Below, piece by piece: positions 13,477-25,005 of a stretch of 64,000 bases of DNA (position 1 is its first letter; every line of letters begins with the position of its first letter). The stretch lies in assembly GCA_013397075.1 (NCBI GenBank), contig VWZS01001918.1:1-64000 (forward strand). Reading direction: 5' to 3'. Below the pieces are notes generated by a model. It saw only the letters and a program-made list of their open reading frames with translations, was not told the DNA's origin and ran no database searches. The translations under genes were made by a program, and so were the position numbers. This DNA is from Rhabdornis inornatus (lineage: Eukaryota; Chordata; Aves; Passeriformes; Rhabdornithidae).

Positions 13477-13534
13477 GTTGTTTTAATTCTTGTCCCATCT
13501 GTTTTAAAATGTCCCACCTGTTGTTTTAATTCTT
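13477..13534. repeat. Short direct repeat next to a CR1 insertion
   Basis: The 15-mer GTTGTTTTAATTCTT occurs at 13477-13491 and again at 13520-13534, 43 bases apart. The sequence between holds two related GTCCCAYCT words. The second copy ends where the CR1 match starts. Confidence 0.75.
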
Positions 13535-13655
13535 TCCTGGTGCATAGATGTGGCACTGAGGGACATGATTTAGTGGTGGATTTGGCAGTGCTGGGTTAAC
13601 AGTTGGACATGATGAAGTCTTTTCCATCCAAAACCATTTTATGGTTCTGTGATTG
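13535..13655 (+). mobile_element. CR1 LINE 3' end, plus strand, 5'-truncated
   Basis: The sequence carries the well-known avian CR1 3' UTR words in sense order: GGCACTGAGGGACATG, TTTAGTGGTGGATTTGGCAG, TGCTGGGTTAACAGTTGGAC, then TTTTATGGTTCTGTGATTG, which is a degenerate octamer terminus. The total is about 120 bp, so only the 3' UTR is left. It is in the opposite direction to most other CR1 copies here. It and the minus-strand copy near 19.94-20.2 kb share the same type of 3' end. Confidence 0.9.
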
Positions 13656-14426
13656 CAAATGCTGGCACTCCCAGACCAAGAGATATGTATAGAAAAAATT
13701 AGATTGTAGTTTCAAAATGAAAACAGAGGACAAGAAGAGAGGTAAATAGAAACTTGAAAATTGAGCGTGTGGAAGGATTGAAAGCTGCAGCGTGAAGATA
13801 TTGACCAGTTCTTAGTTCCCAGATAATTAAAATGCAATAGACAAGAAGTGTTTCCTTTATCTGCTAAAGTCTGCTATGCAGGTAGCTGGTCCAATAGACT
13901 GACGGGAACAAAATGTTATCTGTTTTCTACATCCCTTTTCTTTTTAGATACTGACCCAACTTCCAGGAATGAAACCTATATAGTGAAGGCTCCTACTTTT
14001 ATCAAAAGCACTGTCTCCTTCCAAAATAACTTAGGTGGCTTCCTAAATTATAGAGCAGAATGTACATTGGTGTGTTTTGGAAGTCCCCCCTAAAGGTAAA
14101 TCAATGGACCTAAAGAAGTCTAAGGTAAGACCAATGACTTTTTGAAAAATAGTGAGATCTGTTAATGGTAAGGCAGACAGGGAGTACTAGAGATTGATCT
14201 TGATAATTGCTATATTTATAACTGAATTTATAAACTTGCTAACTATGCATATGAGGAAAGCATAGTTATTTTTATTAAGCTATCTAATTCCTACTACTAG
14301 CCGATTCCTATTATTTAACCTATTACGGAGATTAGAATTTTCACATTGCAGCAGTTTCATTTCACCAATATCTTTTAGACCATTTGGAATCTGGAGAGAT
14401 AATATTCCCCATATTTCCTTATGGTT
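13656..14426. other. Non-coding DNA with one exon-like segment
   Basis: No supported gene. The piece 13948-14095 is bounded by a good acceptor (a pyrimidine tract ending in TTTTTAG) and a donor-like AAAGGTAAAT. Its open frame ends in TAA at the donor edge and resembles no protein I know, so at most it could be an exon of a non-coding RNA. Confidence 0.35.
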
Positions 14427-14965
14427 ATCACAGAATCACTGAATTGTTAGGTTTAGAAGAGACCCCTGGAGATCATCTAGTCCAACCCCACTGCCAAGGT
14501 AGGGTCACCTAGAGCAGGTGACATAGGGACACTTGTAGGTGTGTTTGGAATGAATCCAGAGAGGGAGACTCCACGACCTCCCTGGGAAACCTGTTCCAGG
14601 GCTCTGCCACCCTCAACATAAAGAAGTTCTTCCTTGTGCTGAGGAACTTCTTATGTTTTTGTTCCTCATCCTGTTGCTGGGCACTACTGAAAAGAGTCTG
14701 GCACCATCCTCTTGACACCCACCTTTGAGATATTTAAATGCATTAATGAGATCCCCTCCCAGTCTTCTCTTCTCTAGACTGAACAGGCCCAGCTCTCAGT
14801 CTCTCCTCATTGAAGAGATGCTTCACACCCCTCATCATCTCTGAGGCCTCTGCTGGACCCTCTCTCGTAGCTTCTTGTCTTTTTTGTGCAGAAGAGCCCA
14901 GAACTGTACACAGCCCTCCAGATGTGGCCTCACCAGTGCTGAGTAGTGATATATGATTATCCTTG
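14427..14965 (-). mobile_element. CR1 LINE, 3' part with broken ORF2 C-terminus and 3' UTR
   Basis: This is the best-preserved transposon in the window. On the minus strand it runs from the ORF2 region equivalent to a CVQFWA-like block, through LGLFSLEKRRL and GGCQEDGARLFSVVPS, to the end of ORF2 and a short 3' UTR, and finishes at 14427 with a GTGATAA-type terminus after GGTTGGACTAGATGATCTCC. CR1 copies are inserted by the element's own endonuclease and reverse transcriptase and are usually truncated at the 5' end, as here (about 540 bp of an element of several kb). In-frame stops and a frameshift make it dead. The upstream limit near 14965 is uncertain, since similarity fades after the GAGTAGTG words. 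Confidence 0.95.
14509..14830 (-). pseudogene. CR1 ORF2 C-terminal remnant (frameshifted)
   Basis: Two reading frames together cover the C-terminal end of CR1 ORF2, the protein that carries the endonuclease and reverse transcriptase. The upstream frame shows LGLFSLEKRRL and GARLFSVVPS, and has a TGA at 14796-14798 just before that block. A frameshift near 14640-14660 moves the match to a second frame, 14509-14718, with RKNFF, PREVVESPSL and a natural stop at the end. The residues are those of the family's conserved tail, not the catalytic domains, which are missing because of 5' truncation. There is no function left. Confidence 0.9.
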
Positions 14966-15060
14966 TTCTTGTAGAGGACTGCAATAGCTTTGGGAAGCAA
15001 GACCTCAGACCTGAGTTTAACTCTGCAGCATGTATCAGATCACATTGATAAGAAACTTAC

Positions 15061-15086
15061 TCTTCTTCTTCTTTTTTTTTTTTTTT
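15061..15086. repeat. (CTT)n and poly(T) tract
   Basis: Three to four CTT units are followed by fifteen T. It is simple pyrimidine sequence. Confidence 0.9.
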
Positions 15087-16883
15087 CCATAAGTCCTGCA
15101 TAGAAAAGGTGGTATTTTGGAGAATCCTTCTTATTCTTCTGCACAGGGAAAACAGATGAAACAGATGGAAAACATGTGCTCAGTTTTCCTACTATAACTT
15201 TATCTTCTTTGAGCATTCCTTCTATATTTGGTTACTTACTGGCCCTACAGGTGCTTTGGCAACTTTCCTGTTCCTGATGTGTTTAAAATAGGATTTATTA
15301 ATTTTATGTCTTTTGGACATTTTCCCTCAAGCTCTTTCTTCTTTTCCTTTGTGCTTTTAATTTTCATCTATTGTGTTCAGTATAACATCTTATGTCTTCA
15401 CAGAAGTCTGCCATACCACTAAAAGGATTCATATTAATTTCAGTTCTACAAGGACTGCTGCTCTGAATAAATACCTTTGCTGCTACTGTGGAAAGGAAAC
15501 AGATGAAAAATGCTGCAGGAGAAGCACAGACTCCACTAACACTTCAGTGATAAGAAAGAATTATGGATAAGAAACTGGTATTTGCATGGCTGAGGACCAA
15601 TGACTGATTAATCAGCATCCTTATGTTGGGGAAAAGCTGGATGGAGTTGGTCATCAGGGTATAAGAGCTCTTGCTGTGTGAACTAGAACCAGCTCACCTA
15701 CATTTTGGACACCTGACACCTCTGTAGCTGTGACACATTCATGGTATGGAGGGTGAGGAGACATTAAAAATCAAAAGGACGGATCCAACACAGTCTCACA
15801 TTTAATCAATGCTCTAGTCAACATTTTGACTTTAAATGTCCCATTGACTATTTTGAAATCTTAGCATTGCACTGGTCCAAGGGCTACAGCAGGAATTATC
15901 TCCTGCCTGATTTTTTCAAGAGCTTGTTGTTGACAGAAAAACTATCTGAGCCCAGAAACTATTTAGATATTGCCTGGTTGTTTTCTTTGCTGTTTGTTTG
16001 GTTTCTTCCCTAATTATAGGTTTATTCCTTAATTATTTTGTGTTTCTGAATATGCAGTATGTTTTTTAATTCTAGTTTGTGCAGTGCCAAATTCATATTT
16101 TTGTGTAGGTTTGACAATTATTTTATCACTATTTATAGTAGTTAATTATAGTAGTTATTAGTTTTTATGATTTTAAATATAATTAATAAAATATACCATA
16201 AAGGATTATCTCTTTTTTTTTCGTGACATGAAAACCTTATGACCAGACGTTGGGAAAACACAAGGGGGAGCACAAGTCAGAGCAGAAAATGTTCTTCATT
16301 GGCATATATTGTTGTGAGACAATGAAATCTGAATATTGCCTATCCTGATCCCCACTGGGATGCCTGAGTCCACAGAATGATCCTAATTGAATTTTCCCTG
16401 CCTAAATGGAGTATGCCCTGATGTGAACCTGCTTTGAGCATGATGACAGGATGGGACGTCTCAGAGCATCACTTCTCTGAGACCCAGGGCCTTCCTTCTA
16501 TTACCTCTATTATCTAAACAAATAACCTTGGACAAATCAATTTACATTAATCCAGCCTCGTGGTTTAAACCTCTGTCCTTTCCTTTAAAATGCCTCAATC
16601 AAGTTTCAAGTGAAATTTCTTGAACATTTATCTCTTAAAATGTGCCTGTGTATTATAAGAGAAATCTGTAAATTTTTCATTAAAAATGTAGAGATGTTTA
16701 AAAGGGTAAATAATGCATGGGTCATAGCAAGTTCTTTTTGCTTTGTAACACTGAGCACAGAATCCCTTAGGAATACTTGTGCTTTTATTTAGGCTAAAAC
16801 GAGTTGGTTAGTGAGATTAATCTTGGATTTTTAGTGTATTCCTCTTTCATTTAGCACATGAAGGACTTAGTATTTCAGCATTT

Positions 16884-16939
16884 TGCTGTATAAAATTAAA
16901 AATCTGTACTGTATAATCTGCTGTATAAAGTTAAAAATC
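16884..16939. repeat. Local direct repeat, 21 bp, period 35
   Basis: TGCTGTATAAARTTAAAAATC occurs at 16884-16904 and 16919-16939 with one difference. The spacer repeats part of the unit (CTGTATAATC), so this looks like a small tandem duplication. Confidence 0.8.
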
Positions 16940-17404
16940 ACAGTGAGGTTCAGTCATGTTCACTGCAGTAATCACACAGGATTATTTCTCTATGATACTT
17001 CCTATGTAAATGCAGTTGAAATACATAGCAGTATGAACAGTGGTTCATCAAATTTATGGGAACATTTTTTTTGAAACCTAATGAATTTCATTACTCCAGC
17101 AACTCATATGATACTTTCAAGTCTCATTCTTTCTCATAGTCTATAAAGGATTTTATCTATAAATTAATCTAATGTATCTTTCTCGTATTTTGAAAATTAC
17201 AGATCAGTGCATGATTATTTTCACACGTCCCAAGTTAATCCATAATCTGTGTTTGTGTAATAATTCTTGTTCTTTATAGAAGTTATAAGAGCTTTATGCA
17301 TAAGAATAGCTGTGCTGTCCAGTTAAGCTCTTGTGTATAGCATATTTTAGCTGTTTTTCCTCTGATTTTATATTCAATGAGTAGAGACTAGGCACTGACA
17401 AGGG

Positions 17405-17515
17405 ACACTAGGAGCCTTCTCTTATCCAGGCTGAACAGCCCCAAGTCACTCAGCCTTTGTTCATGGGAGGAGTTGTTTCAGCCCTCTGACCATTTTTGTT
17501 GCTGTGCTCTGGGCA
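17405..17515 (-). mobile_element. CR1 LINE fragment
   Basis: In antisense the sequence shows the CR1 ORF2 tail region: CCTTCTCTTATCCAGGCTGA, then ACAGCCCCAAGTCACTCAGC and CATGGGAGGAGTTGTTTCAG, then CCCTCTGACCATTTTTGTTG. Both ends of the element are missing, leaving about 110 bp. It carries no terminus, so it is an internal scrap. Confidence 0.85.
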
Positions 17516-19937
17516 CACATGGTTATTTTATACTTTTTGAGTTAGAGCAAAGAAATTGTTCGCCTTATCTGTGTTGCAGACACAACAGAAGTTCAAAGAT
17601 TTTCTAAAATGTGAAAAATTGAATCTGTCATTGCGGTGTTTGTATTCTTACAGCATTTTTTTATCAGTCCTGCAAGAGGAAGGAAGTATTCTTCAGTTAA
17701 AGACAAGAGACTCATGGTTGAAAAATTCTTATTAGCTTCAAGTTTTTCTGTTCTCCCTAGGAAGTTTAGCTCTCTTCACAGTTTCTCAAAGTGGCACTAG
17801 GATGCTCCTCAGGAACCCTCCTTCCCTGTCCTCAAGCACTGATTCTGGATTGCATGGTGCAATCAGCATCCCAGGCACATTTTTCCTGTGTTCTGGTAGA
17901 AAGATAAACCTTGAAAATCCCACTGAAATCTTTCTGGAAATATCCCAGTAGCTGGAGACAATGCATGGAGTGAGAAACGTCCCAGCTGGGTGAGCTGTGA
18001 TCACCTTGCCCTCACCAGGAGTGGTGGTGTCACAGCTCAATAGCTCCCTATGTATCCTGCTCTAGTGGCTCTGCACAGCTTTCAGGCTGCAGTGCAGGCC
18101 TCAGACAAAATTATTATCATAAAACCCTCAGCTGATTCCTTTGTGCTGCACTCTAGTCTCTATAGGGAAAGTTTTATCACTTCCCTCCCATTTTAATTGT
18201 ACCCATTCTGCAGCTGCTAGCAAGATGTCCAAACCAATGACACGACTTGACAAGCCTTTCAAAAGATTGCAGTGACTGGGTTGTATCTCCTGATGTGGGA
18301 GAGGAAAAAGGAGAGTAAATGAGAAGAAAAAGTAAAAAGTTTCTTCCCATGCACTTTTCTCCCCAACAAAGAAAAAAGGTGAAGACTGTATAACTTCTCT
18401 AGCCTGCTGCCTGTTTATGCAGTAAATCTATACCAGTATGATATTTATTAATTTAACTGTGGTCTTGCATATAAGAATGATATGGGCAGTCTCAGAACAT
18501 ATTTATTAATCTAATAGACTGATTTATTGGAAATGTCTGCTAAACATATTTCGTAGTTTAGATTTTATTTTCCTTAATATTGATAGTTTTTCCCTTTCTA
18601 CTTAAAAACGATGACCCTGTAGAGACAAACAACAAAAATCTCCCCTTTTTAGCTGGATGACATAATTTGACAATTGGCAAATTGGAACAGCATGTTGCTT
18701 CTGATGAAAAAATATTAAATATGTGTCTCATAACTCTGCTGCTGAACTTCAGTTAAACACATAACCTTTATGTGAACTTATCTCATTAATCATGGGGGAA
18801 AACATAGCTATTTCACATGTGGGACTATGGAAAAAGATAGCATGGTCATTTACCACTGTGGAGTGCTCACTCTCCAAAGAAGAAAGGCGATTTCTGCAGG
18901 GAGAGTTGACAAGGTGCAGCGTAAATACCCATATTGGCTTATCCCTGGAAAGTTCATAAAAATGAGTGCTTTTTTTCCCTTGAAAATTATTAAAGGCTCT
19001 CCTTATTAGAGGTTATTAAAAGCTGTTAAAAATAGCTCAGATTTTGCAGGACTTTTTCTCTTCAATGTGACATCAGTTTGCTATGATGGACTGCCAAATT
19101 GTCTTCTTTTCATTTGCAGTCACTCTCTCATTTTTCTTGTACTTATATCTGCAGCCTCCAGCTTCACACAGACAACTAACTAGCTTCTCAGGTTTTTACC
19201 CAGTTAGGTATTCCACTACCTCATTGTTTCCTTGCCCCAGGTTTTGCAGCATCCACAAGCCACTGTTTATCTGACTTTTACCAACCTTTTGTTCCTGAGT
19301 GTTAGAGGCTGGCTCATTGCTAGATGCTGTGACCCTAAAGAAAGCAATGCCCTGTGGGTTTAAAAAATGACCCTATGCTACTGAAACACTCTACACAAAC
19401 CCTCCCCTGAGGGATAAGCACAGTACAGTGTTACACTGAAATGTTGCCATTTCCTTCTGCAGAAAAATACAGGTCCAGGATTCTCCTAACAAATCAAATC
19501 CCCGGCTCAGTCCACTCTGACATATGCGGAGATTAAATTTCATCCTCTTAATGATGTGGGAATTTGGGAAATTAAGATTCAAAGTTTCTATTTCTAAGAG
19601 GAGTGGTGTGCCTGTCAATTTCAAATGATGACACGCGTGATAAGACTGTGATCTTACTGAGTTTTCGTAGGAAACCAAAGCAAGTGTATTTTAGATATAT
19701 ACACTTAACACTAATCATCCTCTCAGGGAACCACTCATAGGCTGCCCTCCATCTGTGAGGACTGTGTATTTGGTTTGCAGGTAAGCCATGAGACTATGCA
19801 AATGTGATTAGTAGGCAGTGCTGGATGTTACTTTCTTCATTTTGAGGTGTTTTTTCTGTTAAATAAGAATGCTGCTAGTGCAAATTTCTCCAAAAATTTG
19901 TAGTACCTTGAATACCAAGCTCTTTAAGTACAAAATG
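17516..19937. other. Non-coding DNA, nothing identified
   Basis: No gene or transposon recognised. The stretch 18296-18345 is purine-rich on the plus strand. Short open frames at 17786-18040 (minus) and 19391-19678 (minus) have no family features. Confidence 0.5.
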
Positions 19938-20200
19938 CAATCATAGGTTGATTTGGGTTGGAGAAGGCCCTTAAGGCCATGGAATCCTACTGTTAGCCTA
20001 ACAGGTCTGTAAGTGCCTCATCTACATGTTTAAATGCCTTCTGGGATGGTGACTCCACCACTTCACTGGGTGTCCCAACCTTGTGCTTGATAACACTTCC
20101 AGTGATGAATTTTATCCTGGTATCAATCTAAGCATCCCCTGAGGCAATTTGAGGCCATTTCCTCCTATCCTATCTCTACTACTAGAAAGGACCAGTACAA
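19938..20200 (-). mobile_element. CR1 LINE 3' end, minus strand
   Basis: Plus-strand reading gives the antisense CR1 end: CAATCATAGGTTGATTTGGG, TTGGAGAAGGCCCTTAAGG, then GGGATGGTGACTCCACCACT, GGCAATTTGAGGCCATTTCC and CCTCCTATCCTATCTCTACT. These are in the usual order and spacing for an avian CR1, about 260 bp long. A few small deletions are present. It is 5'-truncated and inactive. Confidence 0.93.
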
Positions 20201-23200
20201 GTATTTGAAAGATAAAGCTCTTGGCTATGTATCTCCCTTTTTTAATTTCCTAAGTAAATTGTATGTTAGTACCAAATGAGGCCTGTGCACCATTGTAGAC
20301 TGGAATGCTAGGAGCAAAGATTTGACTATGAATAATCAGATAAATGCTTTGGGACCCCCAGGATTTGAAGTCTTCTGCAGGAATTGCAGACTCAATTCCA
20401 ATGAGTGTCTGGAAAAAAAGGATTCAATGCCTAAGTGTCTCTTATTCCAGACAAGTGATCAAATTTACAAGGCTGTGCAGTTAACATCTTTCCTTTGGTC
20501 TCAGTGGATGTAGAAAGACCAATGTAACATGGCAGAGTCCCAGGGAGGCAGGGAATACTATCTACAGTAGTCCTCTGGAATGGAAATTTAAGTCTGTCCT
20601 CTAAAACACAGAGAATGCTCTTTGAAGTCAGGGACTCCACCATTTCTGGTGACTGATAGCAGCATGAGTTTTTCAGCAGCTCTAGGACTCTGCTTTCTCT
20701 TGCTGTTTGCAGAAGAAGGGTTTAGTAGAAATACCACTAATTAAAAAAACAAAAAAATTGTGGTAATAGCTGCCCTTTTTTTAGTTTTCAAGACAAGAAT
20801 CGCGCGTGATCATGCATGACCATCACACTCTTGCAAATTGTTTCTAAGACCTAGGAGGAAATTCCCAGTTTCTAGATAACACTTCCTTGCTTCTCCTCTC
20901 TTCCCTCACCCTCCACTTGCCCCTTTCTTGCCAGCTAGAAGAAAATCAGGGAGTAATGTGCTACAGCAGAATATTTGAGCTAAGACATGAATGAGTTTAG
21001 CAGGTTTGAGACAGATGCTGCCTTCACAGACTGCCTGGGCAGGTGCATATCCTGAAGCACCCGAAGGCCTCCTACTGAGGACCACCCATGTCTTGTTTCA
21101 GAGATCAGTTATAGTCTGATTTGTTTTCAATATGTTGCTACACATTAGTAGCAAATTTAAAATAATAGTAAATATATCAACACAACATGATGCACTTCTC
21201 CTGCCTCATAAACATGATCAGGTTCCTACTCTGCCATTTCCTGCATATTCACTGAGTGCCAGGCACCAAAAACTTTTTGAGCAAGTGAGGCTAAACCACT
21301 GAGGGTTTAGCCAGAGGGTTTGCAATGCATCAATGGCTTCCCAGAGAGCTCTGAAACATCACTGCAAGCCCAGAGCTGGTGACTGCAATGTGCACATCCC
21401 AGCAACTTCTGGAGGTGGCTGTACTTAAATCTGTTCAAGTTGTCTAAATAAAATCAGGAGTGTGGGCAGAACACCATTGTGTTACCTGCAGATTTTCCAA
21501 GTTAGAACGAGCTGGGAAAGACTGGTGGTGCAAGGTTTGTATCAGCATGGGCAGAATTTCCAGGGTGCAGCAGAAATGTGCTGAAATAGCCTATCCTCTG
21601 ACTGGTTCACCATCATTCTCCATTTGTCAAGATCTGTAGAATTTGGCTGCCATAGCTGTTTTGACAGAGCTGCTCAAACCCACCTCACAGCTGCCTGGAG
21701 CTGGACAGAAACTGTATTTATCCAAAACAACACATTTGTAGCTTTTTGAATGCCAAATTCAGCTTTTTTCCCCCCTTTTTGCCATCTGAGGAATCAAAAA
21801 GAACAGCGATGCCTTATTGAAGTCTTTAATATAATATAAGTTGAATTGTATCTATTAGAAGATATCAGTGGGATGGGGACAATTATTTTCTTGCAATTGG
21901 AATGATTCAGAGAAATTAAAAAGGACATAGTGATATTTTGAGGTTTCTAAGAAATTTGAATATATGGAGTATTAGAAGGCCATGTGCAAATAAGTGTAAG
22001 GCTTTATGGTTAATTTCAGAAACCTTAGATGGTTTCCCAAAACTCGTGTAAATTGTTTAAAATAATTCATCAAAATCTCTTGCAATAAACAGTACCACAT
22101 GTGTGATGATACAGAGAGACAGCTGAAAGTTGAAAATCACTGCGCAAACACACCCATTGGCTCCTACTGTGGGTTTCTTCCAGTCCTGTTGTGGATTTAG
22201 AAAGACAATTCAGACAAGACAGGTCTGATATATTACTTTGGTTATTCCAGTTTAACTCACTACAATAAGTGGAATCATAGGGTAAGTTGTGGCAATGAAG
22301 TTAAAGGAGTCGTGTCTCATTTCCACTCTCTGAGATGTTCTGTCTAGTGCAGGAACTCCTTGAAAGGGAGGATTTAATTAGGGACTTTTCTGCAGGAGTC
22401 TAGGATGCATATTTGCTGTGAAGTGTAAATTCTTCAGAAAAAAAATTCCACACTTGGAGAAGTAGTTGTTTATTCTTTACTTTTCTGCTTGAAGTGACCT
22501 CTTGATATCTTTTGCTCTTAGTGAACAGCATTTAGGTAATCTTCCAACAAATTATGCTAAACCACTGCAGGTTATAAAGCACATGTGCTAGATGACCATT
22601 GATTTTTCTGTTAGTGATCTTAAGAAGAGAGAAATTAATTAGCAAACAGTGGGATTTGTCTGCTCTACATCTCCTGCCCACTCAACTTTGAAAATGCCTA
22701 TCAGGTAAAATTGTTAATTAGTCAAAAGACAGGAAAAGCAATGCATGAATATGTAGCACCATGTTTCTTGTCAGAAAAATTTCCTTTTGGATACAAAATG
22801 TGGCTTATAAAAACTTGTTTCAACATTTAAAGCCTTTGTGCTAGTCAAGTGGCACAAATAGTCTAAAAGGAAATGCAAAAAGTATAATAATGTAGGAATT
22901 AGCATAGTTCAAACCCTGAAAATGGTTGACTATTTAATGAGTTTCTCTTGGGCTTTCAAAATAAAAAAGTAAGTCATATGTGAAACATCTCTGACCATGA
23001 CTTATGTGGTAACTGGATCTCTGTGTTGAGTTTTGTTTGTATGTTAGTATGCAAGTAGTTGAAGAATATACACTTCATTCTACCTTTTAACCTGGTGAAA
23101 GCTGATGCTCTATGTCCTGAACCAGGGCTGCACAAAAACCCTTTTGTGAGATGAAGAGGCTGTCTTCCTCCAAATGCTAGGTGTGGGGGCTTCCACACAC

Positions 23201-24822
23201 TCTGTTTCAGTGAATTTCAGTAAAGAAAAGTGAGAGGGAACTGCAATGGAGTGTGTATAATGCTCCAGCAATAAAAGAAGATGATAAAAAGAGGTAAGAA
23301 AGAGAACTTCACTATCTTTGCCTCTTCTGTCAAGAGAACACTGAAAATGCTTTGTAGATCTGGCCACAGTGGTAAATTAGAAGAGGCAATACTTAACTGG
23401 TGAATCATGGAACAACAGAGTTGAATAGTTCAGTATAATGAAAAGCAAATATTTTGAAGAGAGACTATATTCTTTGAAGATGCTGAGAATATAAATTTTG
23501 AAATAATTTTCTCTCTGTCTTTATGCCAATTAGATGGCAGCTAAATCATGGCTTCAAAATACCTTGTAGGCAGAAGTAACAGCAGCATACCCTGTCTTAG
23601 TCTTTCTGTGGATCCAGCTTAAATGCTACAATTCTTATTCACACTGAATAGTACCTGTTCACCAGAATGAACTAATTTGAAGCAGACTTTCCCCATGGGA
23701 TAGCTGTAGTAAAAATAGGAAAAAGTAAAAATACAAAGAAAGTTCATTTGTGCTAGTTAAAAAAAATAGTAGTAAGTTTAAAACAGTGAAATAAATTAGG
23801 ATTTATATTAAACTAACAATGAGTTATCACAAACCATTCCCATATATTTCCTGATGGTTTACCATTACATAACCTGCTCTATATTTATAATGTACATCTG
23901 GCATACTGTACTTCTATTCAGATCACTTTAATTAAACCAGCCTCCAAGCTCCCATATAAAACAATGGAAGTTCTGAAATGCAGGAAAACAGCAGTATGAA
24001 TTCATGAATAGCCTTGTATGTGAAGGCAGGCAATCTGCAGATTAGTGTGGTGGTTTCCTGTTGTTAACACCATAAATTCACTGAACTCTGTTAACTAAAT
24101 TCTTCCAACTTCAGCCCAGTCACTGCAGCTACTGCAGAAAAGATAAACCAGATGAGAAAAGGAAAAGATAAATAACTTTTTTAGATTGGAAAGTAACAGA
24201 AAAGGAAAAAGAAAAACCTAGATTTGTGGGCTTGAAAAATAACTGCAGTGCTTTGGAACTCTCTTACTAAAATTACAGCATCTGTATTCCTTGTCAAAGA
24301 CAAAAATTTCTTAAACCAAATAATGAGTAATAGATAAGTAGGAGAGGCCAATGTTGAAACTATTTCTAAAAGATGCTTTAAAATACAGACTTAATTTTCA
24401 CTAAATGCCTTGTTTAGTCACTACTATCAGAGAAACTGAGAAGTTCCCAGTAGGCAGAGCTCTTCTCATGAGGACCTCATTTATATGTATTTAAAAATAA
24501 ATGATACAGCAGTGTTTGGGTGCAGAGGGTTACTTCTAGTCTCCAAAAATCTTGATATCCCAATAAACTATTTAAATCCACAAGCAATTAACAGACTACT
24601 TTTAAAAACTACAGGATTGATATAATTTATTATTTTTAGACCTTGCTGTGGGCCTCTAACAAATTCTCAGTATGGATAAGGACACTTAAAGGCAAATAAG
24701 TCTGCTGATCAAGGGTTCAATTTTCTTAGCTACTTTTAATGAATGCTGCAAAATATGTGAACAGTCAGAAAAGCATTAAGATAGGATAGCAACTGTTAAT
24801 ATATATATTTATCTTTATATGA
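20201..24822. other. Non-coding DNA, nothing identified
   Basis: No gene or clear transposon in this 4.6 kb. 20801-20825 holds a small CpG-rich, partly palindromic word (CGCGCG next to TGATCATGCATGA). 21270-21470 is somewhat richer in G+C, but I recognise nothing in it. Confidence 0.5.
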
Positions 24823-24880
24823 AAATAGATTATTGGCATTATTAGCATATGATAATAGATTATTAGCATATTAGCATCTG
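24823..24880. repeat. 29-bp tandem duplication
   Basis: Two adjacent 29-base units (24823-24851 and 24852-24880) share the order AATAGATTATTRGCAT, then ATTAGCATMTG, with a few differences. It follows an (AT)n run at 24799-24810. Confidence 0.8.
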
Positions 24881-24916
24881 TGGTAACTGTAATAGAATAA
24901 TATTCTTCTACCAGCT

Positions 24917-25005
24917 CATAGTATCATAGGATAATCCAGACTGGAAGGAACCTTCTGAGGATTCTAATCCAACCTTGGGCTCAAAGCAGGACAGACTGTG
25001 AAATT
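24917..25005 (-). mobile_element. Probable CR1 LINE 3' end, heavily decayed
   Basis: ATCATAGGATAATCCAGACT, then GGAAGGAACCTTCTGAGG, CTAATCCAACCTTGGGCTC and AAAGCAGGACAGA follow the order of an antisense CR1 terminus (GGTTGGAAGGGACCTCTGGAGG, then TCCAACC and CTCAAAGCAGGG in typical copies). Similarity ends soon after 25000. Only the 3' UTR is represented. Confidence 0.7.

Larger units (their letters stand above)
14966..17404. other. Non-coding DNA, small repeats and promoter-like words
   Basis: No gene supported. Points seen: a polyadenylation word AATAAA at 15476-15481 in CTCTGAATAAATACC; a perfect 12-base palindrome CTGATTAATCAG at 15604-15615; a TATA-like TATAAGAG at 15660-15667; and TATAGTAGTTA repeated near 16134-16160. 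The TATA word and AATAAA could belong to an old LTR, but I could not find paired ends and do not call one. Confidence 0.4.

Noticed and set aside
15373..15570. Small frame with clustered cysteines (CCYCGKETDEKCC)
   Set aside because: The cysteine spacing fits no zinc-binding family I know, and the frame lacks splice or promoter support.
24040..24110. TGTGGTGGTTTCCTG, like the start of some avian LTRs
   Set aside because: The match stops after about 12 bases, and no LTR body, polyadenylation signal or second end follows.
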